From Bordetella ansorpii (GTDB lineage Bacteria; Pseudomonadota; Gammaproteobacteria; Burkholderiales; Burkholderiaceae_B), in assembly GCF_900078315.1 (NCBI RefSeq), contig NZ_FKBS01000029.1, positions 383,758-447,757 of the forward strand: a DNA stretch of 64,000 bases, given 5' to 3'. This document shows positions 53,816 through 63,605 of the stretch, piece after piece. Position numbers and translations under genes: made by a program. Under the pieces are notes generated by a model that had not been told where the DNA came from, searched no databases, and saw only the letters and a program-made list of their open reading frames with translations. Each line of letters starts with the position of its first letter. The first letter of the stretch is position 1.

Positions 53816-54781
53816 GTGAAACCTCCGCTGCGCATTTATCGCTACCTGCCCCCGCCATCCCAGCGCGCCCCGTGCGCCCTGACCATCGGCAACTTCGACG
53901 GGGTCCATCTCGGCCACCAGGCCATCCTGTCTCGCGTGCGCCGCGAGGCGCAGGCCCGCGGCCTGGCGCCCGCGGTGATGACGTTCGAGCCGCACCCCCG
54001 CGAATACTTCGCCGCCCTGAACCAGCGTCCCGAGCTGGCGCCCACCCGCATCTTCGGCTTGCGCGACAAGCTGTCGGCGCTGGCGCGCGCGGGCATCGAA
54101 CGGGTGGTGGTCGAGCGCTTCAACGCGCGGCTGGCCGGCATGTCGGCCAACGCCTTCATCGAAGACCTGCTGGTCAACGGCCTGCAGACCCGCTGGCTGC
54201 TGGTGGGCGAGGATTTCCGCTATGGCGCCAAACGCAGCGGCGACATCGACCTGCTGCGCGAAGCCGGCATGCGCCACGGCTTCGAGGTGCATACCCTGTC
54301 CGACGTGACCGACCGCCAGGGCCACCGCATTTCCAGTTCCGAGGTCCGCACCGCGCTGGCCGTGGGCGACCTGGCGCGCGCGCAAGACCTGCTGGGCCAC
54401 CCGTTCCACATCAGCGGCCACGTCATCCACGGCCAGAAGCTGGGCCGCACGCTGGGCTTTCCCACGATGAACCTGCGCGTGGCGCCGCGCTGCGCCGCGC
54501 GTTCGGGTATCTACGTGGTGCGCGTGCTGGGCCTGGGCGACGCGCCGCGCCCCGCCGTGGCCAGCCTGGGCGTACGCCCCACCGTGGAAGATCATGGCCG
54601 CGTGCTGCTGGAGTCGCACTTGCTCGATGGCCCCGCCGATGCTTACGGTAAACTCGTGCGCATCGAGTTCCTGCACAAACTGCGGGACGAAGAAAAATTT
54701 CCCGACCTTCCTTCCCTGACTGCCGCCATCGCCGAAGACGCGCGAAACGCGCGCGCCTATTTTGCCGTTCATGGACTATAA
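53816..54781 (+). CDS. ribF: Bifunctional riboflavin kinase / FAD synthetase
   Basis: 321 residues from GTG 53816. The N-terminal nucleotidyltransferase has [20 protein letters not shown] and the [15 protein letters not shown] region. The C-terminal flavokinase has [13 protein letters not shown] (PTxN metal-binding motif) and ends with [15 protein letters not shown]. It converts riboflavin to FMN and FAD in the cytoplasm. The last 11 bp overlap the ileS start, and the same transcript continues into ileS, lspA and coaBC, an order conserved in many Proteobacteria. Confidence 0.96.
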   Translation: MKPPLRIYRYLPPPSQRAPCALTIGNFDGVHLGHQAILSRVRREAQARGLAPAVMTFEPHPREYFAALNQRPELAPTRIFGLRDKLSALARAGIERVVVERFNARLAGMSANAFIEDLLVNGLQTRWLLVGEDFRYGAKRSGDIDLLREAGMRHGFEVHTLSDVTDRQGHRISSSEVRTALAVGDLARAQDLLGHPFHISGHVIHGQKLGRTLGFPTMNLRVAPRCAARSGIYVVRVLGLGDAPRPAVASLGVRPTVEDHGRVLLESHLLDGPADAYGKLVRIEFLHKLRDEEKFPDLPSLTAAIAEDARNARAYFAVHGL

Positions 54782-57629
54782 AAACACCCTCAACCTGCCC
54801 GACACTCCCTTCCCCATGCGCGGCGATCTCGCCAAGCGGGAACCGGCCTGGGTGGCCGAATGGGAAGAAAACCGCATCTACCAGGCGATCCGCGCCGCCA
54901 GCAATGGCCGCCCGCGTTTCGTGCTGCACGACGGCCCTCCCTACGCCAATGGCGACATCCACATCGGGCACGCGGTCAACAAGATCCTGAAGGACATCAT
55001 CGTCAAGAGCCGCAACATGGCCGGCTTCGACGCGCAGTACGTGCCGGGCTGGGATTGCCACGGCATGCCGATCGAGATCCAGATCGAGAAGAAATACGGC
55101 AAGCACCTGCCCGTGGCCGAGGTGCAGTCGCGCGCCCGCGCCTACGCGCTCGAGCAGATCGACCGCCAGCGCAAGGACTTCAAGCGCCTGGGCGTGCTGG
55201 GCGACTGGGACCGCCCGTATCTCACGATGAACTTCAGCAATGAAGCCGACGAGATCCGCGCGCTGGGCCGCATCCTGAAGAAGGGCTACGTGTTCCGCGG
55301 CCTGAAGCCCGTGAACTGGTGCTTCGACTGCGGTTCGGCCCTGGCCGAGGCCGAGGTCGAGTACGCCGACCGGGTCGATCCGGCCATCGACGTGGCCTTC
55401 CCGTTTGCAGACAAGGATGCGCTGGCCGCGGCCTTCGGCCTGAATTCGGTGGAAGACGGCGCCGCCGTCATCTGGACGACCACGCCCTGGACCATCCCGT
55501 CCAACCAGGCGCTCAACGCCCACCCCGATTTCGACTACGTGCTGGTGCGCGCCACGCCCACGCCGGCCCATGGCCCGCTGCTGCTGCTGGCCGCCGAACG
55601 CGTCGAGGAATGCCTGAAGACCTGGGGCCTGCAAGGCGAGGTCATCGCCACCGCAAAGGGCGCGGCGCTGGCCGGCCTGCGCATGCGCCATCCGCTGGCC
55701 CACGTGGACGCCGGCTACGACCGCACCTCGCCCATCTACATGGGCGACTACGTCACGCTGGACGCCGGCACGGGCATGGTGCACTCGGCGCCCGCCTACG
55801 GTATCGAAGACTTCGTGTCCTGCAAGGAACACGGCGTGCGCGACGAGGACATCATCAGCCCCGTCATGGGCGACGGCAAATACGTGTCCAGCCTGCCGCT
55901 GTTCGGCGGCGAGTCGATCTGGGACGCCAACCCCAAGATCGTCGAGACGCTGAAATCGGCCGGCTCGCTGATGCACGTGGCCAAGCTGCCGCACAGCTAC
56001 ATGCACTGCTGGCGCCACAAGACGCCCATCATCTACCGCGCCACCAGCCAGTGGTTCGCCGGCATGGACGTCCAGCCCAACGACGGCAGCGCGCCCCTGC
56101 GCGAGACCGCGCTGGCCGCCATCGACGCCACCGACTTCTACCCCGCCTGGGGCCGCGCGCGCCTGCACGCCATGATCGCCAACCGTCCCGACTGGACGCT
56201 GTCGCGCCAGCGCCAATGGGGCGTGCCGATGGCCTTCTTCGTGCACAAGGAAACCGGCGCGCTGCATCCGCGCACCGAAGCACTGCTCGAACAGGTCGCG
56301 CAACGCGTCGAACAGCACGGCATCGAGGCCTGGCAAAGCCTGGATCCCCGCGACCTGCTGGGCGACGAGGCCGACCAGTACGAAAAGAACCGCGACACGC
56401 TGGACGTGTGGTTCGACTCGGGCACCACGCACGCGACGGTGCTGGGTGGCAAGGACCACGACCTGGGCGGCTCGCACGGCGAACAATTGGCCTGGCCCGC
56501 CGACCTGTACCTGGAAGGCTCGGACCAGCACCGCGGCTGGTTCCACTCGTCGCTGCTGACCGGCTGCATGCTGTATGGCCGCGCGCCCTACAAGGCCCTG
56601 CTGACCCACGGCTTCGTGGTCGACGGCCAGGGCCGCAAGATGAGCAAGTCGGTCGGCAACGTCATCGCGCCGCAGAAGGTGTCCGATTCGCTGGGCGCGG
56701 AAATCCTGCGCCTGTGGGTCGCCTCCACCGACTACTCGGGCGAGCTGTCGATCTCCGACGAGATCCTCAAGCGCGTGGTCGAGGGCTACCGCCGCATCCG
56801 CAACACGCTGCGCTTCCTGCTGGCCAACGTGGCCGACTTCGATCCGGCGACGCAGGCCGTGCCGCACGCCGAACTGTTCGAGATCGACCGCTACGCGCTG
56901 GCCATGACCGCGCAGATGCAGGCCGACGTGCTGGCCAACTTCGACCGCTACGACTTCCACCCCGCCGTCTCGCGCCTGCAAACCTTCTGCTCGGAAGACC
57001 TGGGCGCGTTCTACCTGGACATCCTGAAGGACCGCCTGTACACCACGGCCACCGACAGCCGCGCGCGCCGCTCGGCGCAGACGGCGCTGCTGGAGATCAC
57101 GCAGACGCTGCTGAAGCTGATGGCGCCGATCCTGTCGTTCACGGCCGAGGAAGCCTGGAAGCTGCTGGGCAGTTCGACGCTCAAGCACCTGGGCGACGCG
57201 GCCCGCGCCACAATCTTCACCGAGGTCTATCACACGCTGCCGGCGTTCGACGACGCCGCCGCGCTGACGGCGAAGTGGACGCGCCTGCGCGCCATCCGCG
57301 CCGACGTACAGCGCAAGCTCGAAGAAGTGCGCACGGCCGGCAACATCGGTTCGTCGCTGCAGGCCGAAGTCGACATCCGCGCCACCGCGCAAGACCGCGA
57401 ATGGCTGGCCAGCCTGGCGGGCGACCTGCGCTTCGTGCTGATCGTCTCGCGCGCCACCGTGCACGAGGGCGAAGACCTGCAGGTGCAGATCACGCCGTCG
57501 CCGCACAAGAAGTGCGAACGCTGCTGGCACTGGCGCGATGACGTGGGCTCGGATGCCGATCACCCCGAGATCTGCGGCCGCTGCGTGGCCAACCTGTTCG
57601 GTGCGGGCGAACCGCGCGAGAAGGCCTGA
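54771..57629 (+). CDS. ileS: Isoleucyl-tRNA synthetase
   Basis: 952 residues from ATG 54771 inside the ribF end. Class I motifs: HIGH as [24 protein letters not shown] as [14 protein letters not shown] (about residue 630), the editing domain in between ([17 protein letters not shown]), and the C-terminal zinc finger CERCWHW...[10 protein letters not shown]. It charges tRNA-Ile. This is the bacterial (type 1) form with the zinc finger, the kind usually sensitive to mupirocin. Followed by lspA after 5 bp. Confidence 0.97.
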   Translation: MDYKNTLNLPDTPFPMRGDLAKREPAWVAEWEENRIYQAIRAASNGRPRFVLHDGPPYANGDIHIGHAVNKILKDIIVKSRNMAGFDAQYVPGWDCHGMPIEIQIEKKYGKHLPVAEVQSRARAYALEQIDRQRKDFKRLGVLGDWDRPYLTMNFSNEADEIRALGRILKKGYVFRGLKPVNWCFDCGSALAEAEVEYADRVDPAIDVAFPFADKDALAAAFGLNSVEDGAAVIWTTTPWTIPSNQALNAHPDFDYVLVRATPTPAHGPLLLLAAERVEECLKTWGLQGEVIATAKGAALAGLRMRHPLAHVDAGYDRTSPIYMGDYVTLDAGTGMVHSAPAYGIEDFVSCKEHGVRDEDIISPVMGDGKYVSSLPLFGGESIWDANPKIVETLKSAGSLMHVAKLPHSYMHCWRHKTPIIYRATSQWFAGMDVQPNDGSAPLRETALAAIDATDFYPAWGRARLHAMIANRPDWTLSRQRQWGVPMAFFVHKETGALHPRTEALLEQVAQRVEQHGIEAWQSLDPRDLLGDEADQYEKNRDTLDVWFDSGTTHATVLGGKDHDLGGSHGEQLAWPADLYLEGSDQHRGWFHSSLLTGCMLYGRAPYKALLTHGFVVDGQGRKMSKSVGNVIAPQKVSDSLGAEILRLWVASTDYSGELSISDEILKRVVEGYRRIRNTLRFLLANVADFDPATQAVPHAELFEIDRYALAMTAQMQADVLANFDRYDFHPAVSRLQTFCSEDLGAFYLDILKDRLYTTATDSRARRSAQTALLEITQTLLKLMAPILSFTAEEAWKLLGSSTLKHLGDAARATIFTEVYHTLPAFDDAAALTAKWTRLRAIRADVQRKLEEVRTAGNIGSSLQAEVDIRATAQDREWLASLAGDLRFVLIVSRATVHEGEDLQVQITPSPHKKCERCWHWRDDVGSDADHPEICGRCVANLFGAGEPREKA

Positions 57630-57634
57630 CCTTC

Positions 57635-58147
57635 ATGACGACGGACGTTTCCGCCGCCCCCCGCTCCCACCTGGCGCGCTGGCTCGGGCTGGCCGCCCTG
57701 ATCATCGTCTTCGATCAGGCGACCAAGCTGTACTTCGACAATGCGTTCTCGTACGGACAGCGCCTGAACGTGCTGCCGTTCTTCGACTTCACGCTGATGT
57801 ACAACCGCGGCGCGGCCTTCAGCTTCCTGGCCCGCGAAGAAGGCTGGCAGCGCTGGCTGTTCACGCTGCTGGGCGTTGGCGCAGCGGTCTTCATCACCTG
57901 GATGCTGCGCCGGACCAAGGGCCAGCCGCGCTTCTGCCTGGCGCTGACCCTGATCATGGGCGGCGCGCTGGGCAACGTGATCGACCGCGTGGCCTATGGC
58001 CACGTCGTCGACTTCCTGCTGTTCTATTGGCGCGACTGGTACTATCCGGCCTTCAATCTGGCCGACGTGGGCATCACCTGCGGCGCGGTGCTGCTGGTGC
58101 TCGACGAGATACTGCGCGCCCGCAAGACGCGCGCTGCCGGCGGCTAG
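57635..58147 (+). CDS. lspA: Lipoprotein signal peptidase
   Basis: 170 residues, four predicted membrane helices. Conserved boxes: FDQATKLYFD, NRGAAFSFLA, GNVIDRVAYGHVVDF with the first catalytic Asp, and PAFNLADVGITCG with the second. It cleaves the signal peptide of diacylglyceryl-prolipoproteins in the inner membrane. It starts 5 bp after the ileS stop, the usual ileS-lspA pairing. Length matches the family (~165). Confidence 0.96.
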   Translation: MTTDVSAAPRSHLARWLGLAALIIVFDQATKLYFDNAFSYGQRLNVLPFFDFTLMYNRGAAFSFLAREEGWQRWLFTLLGVGAAVFITWMLRRTKGQPRFCLALTLIMGGALGNVIDRVAYGHVVDFLLFYWRDWYYPAFNLADVGITCGAVLLVLDEILRARKTRAAGG

Positions 58148-58185
58148 CCGGCATAATGGCCTGATCCCACCCTGACACGCCCGCC

Positions 58186-59388
58186 ATGCTAGACCTCGCA
58201 CGCAAACGCATCGTCATCGGAATGAGCGGCGGCATCGCCTGCTACAAGATCGCCGAACTGGTACGCCGCATGACCGAACAGGGCGCGGTCGTCGACGTCG
58301 TCATGACCGAAGCGGCCACGCATTTCATCACGCCCGTCACCATGCAGGCCCTGTCGGGCCGGCCGGTGTTCGTCGATGCGTGGGATGCGCGCGTACCCAA
58401 CAACATGGCGCACATCGACCTGACGCGCGGCGCCGACGCGGTGCTGATCGCGCCGGCCAGCGCCGATTTCATGGCCAAGCTGGTGCATGGCCTGGCCGAT
58501 GACCTGCTGTCCACGCTGTGCCTGGCGCGCGCCTGTCCCTTGCTGGTGGCGCCCGCCATGAACCGCGAGATGTGGGCCAACCCGGCCACGCAGCGCAACG
58601 TGGCGCAGTTGCGCGCCGACGGCATCAGCGTGCTGGGGCCGGCCGCGGGCGAACAGGCCTGCGGCGAAACCGGCAGCGGCCGCATGCTCGAGCCGCACGA
58701 GATCCTGGCCGACCTGATCGCCTCGTTCCAGCCCAAGCTGCTGGCGGGCCGCCACCTGCTGCTGACGGCGGGCCCGACGTCCGAGCCGGTCGATCCGGTG
58801 CGCGTTCTCAGCAACCGTTCGTCGGGCAAGACCGGCTACGCGCTGGCGCGCGCCGCGCATGAAGCCGGGGCGCGGGTCACGCTGATCACCGGCGCCACCG
58901 CCCTGCCCGTGCCGCGCGGCGTCACCGCGTTGCAGGTGATGACGGCGCGCCAGATGCACGATGCCGTCATGGCCAGCGCCGGCGATGCCGACGTGTTCGT
59001 GGCCGTGGCCGCGGTGGCCGACTGGCGCATCAAGAACGTCAGCGACCAGAAGCTGAAGAAGACCTCCGAGGGCGGCGGCGCCCCCGTGATGGAATTCGAA
59101 CCCAATCCCGACATCCTGGCCGAAGTGGCGCGCCTGCCGAACGGCCCCTGGTGCGTGGGCTTCGCAGCCGAAACCGAGAAGCTTGCCGAGCACGCCGAAG
59201 CCAAGCGCCAGCGCAAGGGCATCCCCCTGCTGGTGGGCAATCTGGCGCACAAGGTCATGGATGCGGACACCACCGAACTGGTGCTGTTCGACGAGGCCGG
59301 CGTGCACCCGCTGCCGCCCGCCCCCAAGCTGGACGCGGCACGCCGCCTGGTGGCCGAGATCGCGGCGCGCTTGCCTCGCAAGCGCTGA
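58186..59388 (+). CDS. coaBC: Phosphopantothenoylcysteine decarboxylase / phosphopantothenate-cysteine ligase
   Basis: 400 residues. The N-terminal FMN-dependent CoaC half has MSGGIACYKIAELVRRM, the catalytic His in NNMAHIDLTRGAD, the clamp motif PAMNREMW and the active-site Cys in GEQACGETGSGRM. The C-terminal CoaB half has LLTAGPTSEPVDPVR, RSSGKTGYALARAA, AAVADWRIKN and the LVGN/VMDADTTELVLF end. It makes 4'-phosphopantetheine for coenzyme A. It follows lspA by 38 bp and closes the ribF-ileS-lspA-coaBC run. Confidence 0.96.
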   Translation: MLDLARKRIVIGMSGGIACYKIAELVRRMTEQGAVVDVVMTEAATHFITPVTMQALSGRPVFVDAWDARVPNNMAHIDLTRGADAVLIAPASADFMAKLVHGLADDLLSTLCLARACPLLVAPAMNREMWANPATQRNVAQLRADGISVLGPAAGEQACGETGSGRMLEPHEILADLIASFQPKLLAGRHLLLTAGPTSEPVDPVRVLSNRSSGKTGYALARAAHEAGARVTLITGATALPVPRGVTALQVMTARQMHDAVMASAGDADVFVAVAAVADWRIKNVSDQKLKKTSEGGGAPVMEFEPNPDILAEVARLPNGPWCVGFAAETEKLAEHAEAKRQRKGIPLLVGNLAHKVMDADTTELVLFDEAGVHPLPPAPKLDAARRLVAEIAARLPRKR

Positions 59389-59547
59389 CGCCGGCGGCAC
59401 GATCGGTTTCCCAATAGCCCGCGACAGCCGGGCGCCTTGCCGGACCCGCCACGCCCGGCAAGGCGCGCAGCCTCGGCGACGCCAGCACGCTGCTGGGCCG
59501 TGGTTTCCTATCGTCGAAAAAATGCGGCCGCATGCGGCACGGAAGGT

Positions 59548-60318
59548 TCAGAGATCCTGGATCCGGAATTGCGACACCCGGCCATCCGCATGGATGCGCG
59601 CGGGCACGGCCTTCAGGTCGAACAGCAGCATCAGCATGCTGGTGTCGCGCGCGTCCTTGTTGCAGCCTGCCGGCGCGGGCTCGGGCGCGATGCCCTGCAG
59701 CACCGAGGTCTTCCAGGCCTTGGCCGGGTCGGCGCTGCACCAGATGTCGCGCGCCAGGCCCATCGGGCCGGCCTGATTGTGTTGCAGCGACATCGGAAAC
59801 ACGTGGACATCGGCGTTCACCTTGGATTTGTCCAAGGCCATTTCCAGCTTCTCGCAGTACGGGCAGTCGTAGGCGGAGACCAGGATCGCGTCCTTGCCGC
59901 CATTGCCGTAACGCACGGTGATGGCGCCGGCCGTGTCGATACGGGCCGCCATGTCGCGCCGCATCGCCTGGACCTGCCGCGTGCCCAGCGGCTTGCCGCT
60001 GGCCACGTCCAGCCACGCGCCATTGCCATTCTTCATGCGCGAGATCTTTTCATCGGTGAAGATGGGACCGTACTTGCCCGCGGGATCCATCAGCGCATAG
60101 ATACCGGACACCGGCGTCTGGCGCGCCACGCGGTCTCTGGCCATGTCGCCATACGGACCGCGCTTGAAGGCCGCCAGCACCTTGACCGCTTCGGCACGGG
60201 CCTGCACCTTGGGCCAGCTCTGCGCCCGCACCTCGGCCACATACCCCACGAACCCGGCGATCGACACGGCCACGGCAGCCAACGCTGCCCGGACGCGGTT
60301 GGAATCTCGATAAGACAA
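59548..60318 (-). CDS. Thioredoxin-fold DsbC/DsbG-like periplasmic protein
   Basis: About 256 residues. No ATG is suitable; TTG 60318 follows GGGGGAAAG at good spacing. An N-terminal hydrophobic segment (VRAALAAVAVSIAGFVGYVAE) would export or anchor it. The thioredoxin-like domain has the redox motif in LVSAYDCPYCEKLEM (CPYC, about residues 155-158) and a later conserved Cys pair around DIWCSAD and AGCNKDA. It probably isomerises or reduces disulfides in the periplasm. It is longer than a simple DsbA domain, with ~100 residues before it. Convergent with coaBC. Confidence 0.8.
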   Translation of the reverse strand: MSYRDSNRVRAALAAVAVSIAGFVGYVAEVRAQSWPKVQARAEAVKVLAAFKRGPYGDMARDRVARQTPVSGIYALMDPAGKYGPIFTDEKISRMKNGNGAWLDVASGKPLGTRQVQAMRRDMAARIDTAGAITVRYGNGGKDAILVSAYDCPYCEKLEMALDKSKVNADVHVFPMSLQHNQAGPMGLARDIWCSADPAKAWKTSVLQGIAPEPAPAGCNKDARDTSMLMLLFDLKAVPARIHADGRVSQFRIQDL

Positions 60319-60494
60319 GGCTTTCCCCCAGCTGCACGATGAATGGCAGCGGGATGATAAGCGCAAGCTTGCCGTAAGTTTGCGACCAGATGTGTGCAGG
60401 TCAGACGAGTCTCGTTCGCAGTCGGCCCGGGAGGACGGGCCCTCGTGCGCCTCATGGATACGCTTCACGCCAGCGTATCCAGGCGGGCCGAACG

Positions 60495-61532
60495 CTAGCG
60501 CAAGGCCTCTTCGGACCAGGTCGCCAGCGGCAGGGGCAAGCCATCGACGATACGGTCCATCATCAGCCTCAGCTCGTGGCCGCCGCCCCGCGAGCTGGGA
60601 TGGCGGTACGGCGTGACCGGCTGCCACTGCCCGTTGGCGCCGCGCTCGGCCATCACGAAACGGAAGGTGTAGTACCCGGCGAGCCCCATGCGCAGGTCGG
60701 TCACCACCAGCGCATCGCCCAAGGCGTCGTAGCGCAGCCAGTCGTCGGTGAACCAGCGCAGGCGCTGGTGCAGCGGCACGTCTTCCAGCGCGGCGGCCAG
60801 GTTCGTGTGGCGCGGCAGGCGCAGGGTTTCGGGCGGCGAGCGGTCGAACCAGCCGCTGACGCCTTCGTAGTAATCGCCGTCGGGCGTGGTCGCCACGACG
60901 CGCCACAGCAAGGTATTGAACGGCATCGGAGTGCCGATGACACGGTCGACCGCCACGCCCTGCCGGCCCAGTTCGGCCAGTACGCGTTGCTCGGCCTGCC
61001 AGCGCCCGGCCAGGCCGGACAACAGGTACAGCGCCCCGAACACCACCGTGGCCGCCATGGCGCGCTGCGTGCGGGCGGTGACGCCGACGATGCCCGCGGC
61101 CACCACCGCGAACAGCATGGGCAGCGTGTAGACCGGATCGATGATGAAGACGGCCGACCAGCTTTCGGGCGTCCAGGCCAGCGGCCAGAACAACTGCGTG
61201 CCATAGACGGTAAACGCGTCCAATACGGGGTGGGTAATCAGCACCAGCCAGAGGGTCAGCAGCAACCGCCATGGGCCGTACGGCGCCTGCGGCCATCGCT
61301 TGCGGATCAGCCAGGCCATCAAGGCGGCCAGCGCGGTCAGCACGAACACGGAATGCGAAAAGCCGCGATGATAAGTCATGGACGACACCGGGTCGGCATA
61401 GCGCACCAGTACGTCCAGATCGGGCAGCGTGCCCAGCATGGCGCCATACAGCAAGGCTTTACGTCCCTGCGAACGTCCCAGCAGCGCCCCCTGTATGCCG
61501 GCGCCCAGCACCGCTTGCGTCACAGAATCCAT
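60495..61532 (-). CDS. DUF457/YdjM-type membrane-bound metal-dependent hydrolase
   Basis: 345 residues from ATG 61532. The N-terminal part (MDSVTQAVLGAGIQGALLG, LGTLPDLDVLVRY, YHRGFSHSVFVL, THPVLDAFTVYGTQLFWP) is the DUF457 family pattern, with His/Asp residues suited to bind a metal. Membrane helices run through residues ~65-190. The C-terminal ~170 residues are soluble and likely face the periplasm. The substrate is unknown; YdjM relatives belong to the LexA regulon in E. coli, but no LexA box was found here by eye. Confidence 0.85.
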   Translation of the reverse strand: MDSVTQAVLGAGIQGALLGRSQGRKALLYGAMLGTLPDLDVLVRYADPVSSMTYHRGFSHSVFVLTALAALMAWLIRKRWPQAPYGPWRLLLTLWLVLITHPVLDAFTVYGTQLFWPLAWTPESWSAVFIIDPVYTLPMLFAVVAAGIVGVTARTQRAMAATVVFGALYLLSGLAGRWQAEQRVLAELGRQGVAVDRVIGTPMPFNTLLWRVVATTPDGDYYEGVSGWFDRSPPETLRLPRHTNLAAALEDVPLHQRLRWFTDDWLRYDALGDALVVTDLRMGLAGYYTFRFVMAERGANGQWQPVTPYRHPSSRGGGHELRLMMDRIVDGLPLPLATWSEEALR

Positions 61533-61714
61533 GGATACTTCAATCCCGAAATGCGTTGAACCCGCCCCCTGGCGCCCGACACCCCTCTGAAGAGGGTGTT
61601 TTACGCACAGCCACGGGCTCGACGCGAAACCCCTTTCACCCGCCCGGCGCCGCCCCGCGCGGCCCATCCAGGCAGGCGTTAAGATACAGGACGCTCGGGC
61701 TTTCTCATCAATAC

Positions 61715-62350
61715 ATGGACACATACATCGAACAGGTTGGCGCCTTCATCCAGGCCAACCAGGAATGGGCTGGGCTGATCACGTTCCTGCTGACGCTGGG
61801 CGAATCGCTGCTGGTGGTCGGCCTGTTCATCCCCGCCACCGCGCTGCTGCTGGTCACCGGCGGCCTGATCGGGTCGGGCACGCTGTCGCCCTGGAGCGTG
61901 CTGGCCTGGGGCGTGGCGGGCGCCGTGGTGGGCGACGCCATTTCCTATGCCATCGGCCGCTGGATGGGTCCCGGCGTGTTGCGCCGCTGGCCGTTGAGCC
62001 GCCAGCGCGCCAACGTCGCGCGGGCCCGCCTGTTCTTCTGGCGGTTCGGCTTCGCCTCGGTGGTGATCGGCCGTTTCCTGGGCCCGCTGCGCTCGACCGT
62101 GCCCACCGTGGCCGGCGTGATGCGCATGGAGCACTGGCGCTTCCAGGCGGCCAACGTGCTGTCGGCCTTGCTGTGGCTGCCGCTGATGCTGGCGCCCGGC
62201 TATTTCACCGCGCGTGGCCTGGGCGCGGCCCGCGACGCCCAGCAACTTACCCTCGGGGTGGGCGTGGTCGCTTCGATCCTGATCGGCGGTGGCCTGTTGC
62301 ACATGCTGTTGCGCAAGCGCCGCCCCGCCACCGAACGCCGCGGCAACTGA
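61715..62350 (+). CDS. DedA-family membrane protein
   Basis: 211 residues from ATG 61715. DedA/VTT-fold features: ITFLLTLGESLLVVGLFIPATALLL, GDAISYAIGRWMG, FFWRFGFASVVIGRFLGPLRSTVPTVAGVMRM, with the G-R-F-x-G/P-x-R motif typical of the family. Five or so membrane helices. DedA proteins are linked to lipid-carrier (undecaprenyl or phosphatidylethanolamine) flipping and to membrane potential. Divergent from the DUF457 gene and followed 13 bp later by the next gene on the same strand. Confidence 0.9.
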   Translation: MDTYIEQVGAFIQANQEWAGLITFLLTLGESLLVVGLFIPATALLLVTGGLIGSGTLSPWSVLAWGVAGAVVGDAISYAIGRWMGPGVLRRWPLSRQRANVARARLFFWRFGFASVVIGRFLGPLRSTVPTVAGVMRMEHWRFQAANVLSALLWLPLMLAPGYFTARGLGAARDAQQLTLGVGVVASILIGGGLLHMLLRKRRPATERRGN

Positions 62351-62363
62351 CCGGAACCCCACC

Positions 62364-62939
62364 ATGAGCCTGCCCGGAGAACCCAAGAACGGCGACTTCG
62401 CCAGCTACGTCGAGGCCCTGGGCCGCACCGGCATGCAGGCGCCCGGCCAGGTGGTCAAGCCTACCCGCGCCGAGAAAAAGACCCGGCGCCAGGCCATCGC
62501 GCACCAGGAACAGCAGTTCCCCGATGCCGTGCCGGGCGGGCCGCAGGCCTCGCAATGGGATACCGGCTGGGGCCGCAACGACGGCAAGCCGCCCTCGTCC
62601 GCCAAGCCGGTCCCCCGGCCTCAGCGCGGGACACCGGGCGGTTTCGCGGCGGGCTCGCCCGAGGCGTCGCCGCAGTTGGCCAAGCTGGCCTCGCATCGCC
62701 GTGTGGCGTTCGTGATGACGATCATCGCGGCACTGCTGGCCTGGAATGCCGTGTCGACCGTGATCGAGGCGTTGAGCAACCAGCCCGTGCAGATGGAAAG
62801 CTTCTTCCCGGCGGTGTTCTGGGGCTTCGTGTCCCTGATGCTGTTCAAGTCGGCGCGGGGCTTGCGGGCCAAGGCGCGGCAAGGGGCGTTGCCGCAGTAT
62901 GGGAAGCTGGATTCGCTGAACAGGCGCGACGGCGGCTGA
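62364..62939 (+). CDS. Hypothetical protein with two membrane segments
   Basis: 191 residues from ATG 62364, 13 bp after the DedA gene. Residues ~1-110 are polar, rich in Pro, Gly and Gln ([33 protein letters not shown]). Two hydrophobic stretches follow: [21 protein letters not shown] and [18 protein letters not shown]. The C-terminus is short and basic. No family recognised. Tight linkage to DedA suggests co-expression at the inner membrane. Confidence 0.75.
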   Translation: MSLPGEPKNGDFASYVEALGRTGMQAPGQVVKPTRAEKKTRRQAIAHQEQQFPDAVPGGPQASQWDTGWGRNDGKPPSSAKPVPRPQRGTPGGFAAGSPEASPQLAKLASHRRVAFVMTIIAALLAWNAVSTVIEALSNQPVQMESFFPAVFWGFVSLMLFKSARGLRAKARQGALPQYGKLDSLNRRDGG

Positions 62940-63081
62940 CGCCCCGGACCTTGCACGACGTACCGCGCGTGAACCGGCCAGCGCCTTGGGGCAGCCGACC
63001 CGGCCAAGCCCGGCTCCCGTTCTTTGGTACCCTTGGCACCCCGAGCGCCATGCGCCCCGCCCCATCCTGACTTCCCGAACC

Positions 63082-63531
63082 ATGAACTCCGTCGACCTCA
63101 AGATCCTGGACGCGCGCATGCGCGAGTGCCTGCCCGCCTACGCTACGCCCGGCTCGGCCGGCCTGGACCTGCGCGCCTGCCTGGATGCGCCGCTGACCAT
63201 CGCCCCCGGCGCCACCGTGCTGGTGCCCACGGGCCTGGCCATCCACATCGCCGACCCCGGCTACGCCGCGATGATCCTGCCGCGCTCGGGCCTGGGCCAC
63301 AAGCACGGCATCGTGCTGGGCAACCTGGTCGGCCTGATCGACTCCGACTACCAGGGCCAGTTGATGGTCTCGACCTGGAACCGTGGCGCCGCCGAATTCA
63401 CCTTGCAGCCCATGGACCGCCTGGCCCAACTGGTGATCGTGCCGGTGATGCAGGTGTCGTTCAACGTGGTCGATGACTTCGATGCATCCGATCGCGGCGC
63501 CAGCGGCTTCGGCAGCACGGGACGCGGCTGA
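63082..63531 (+). CDS. dut: dUTP diphosphatase
   Basis: 149 residues from ATG 63082. All five trimeric dUTPase motifs are present: [10 protein letters not shown] (1), [11 protein letters not shown] (2), GLIDSDYQG (3), MDRLAQLVI (4) and [11 protein letters not shown] (5). It hydrolyses dUTP to dUMP, keeping uracil out of DNA and feeding thymidylate synthesis. In many bacteria dut follows coaBC directly; here ~3.7 kb of other genes intervene. Ends at a hairpin shared with the convergent oxidoreductase gene. Confidence 0.96.
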   Translation: MNSVDLKILDARMRECLPAYATPGSAGLDLRACLDAPLTIAPGATVLVPTGLAIHIADPGYAAMILPRSGLGHKHGIVLGNLVGLIDSDYQGQLMVSTWNRGAAEFTLQPMDRLAQLVIVPVMQVSFNVVDDFDASDRGASGFGSTGRG

Positions 63532-63556
63532 GACTTCACCGCCCCATAAGCAGGAA

Positions 63557-63584
63557 CGCCGGCCCCGTATGAACGGGGCCGGCG
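63557..63584. terminator. Bidirectional terminator after dut
   Basis: Perfect 11-bp stem CGCCGGCCCCG / CGGGGCCGGCG with a 6-nt loop between the convergent stops of dut (63531) and the gene at 63606. Confidence 0.75.
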
Positions 63585-63605
63585 CGCGATGGCACTCGAG
63601 CAGCT

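Noticed and set aside
54423-57563. A 1046-codon open frame on the minus strand opposite ribF/ileS
   Set aside because: It is antisense to the clear ileS gene. In GC-rich DNA the mirror frame stays open by codon bias, and the peptide has no domain.
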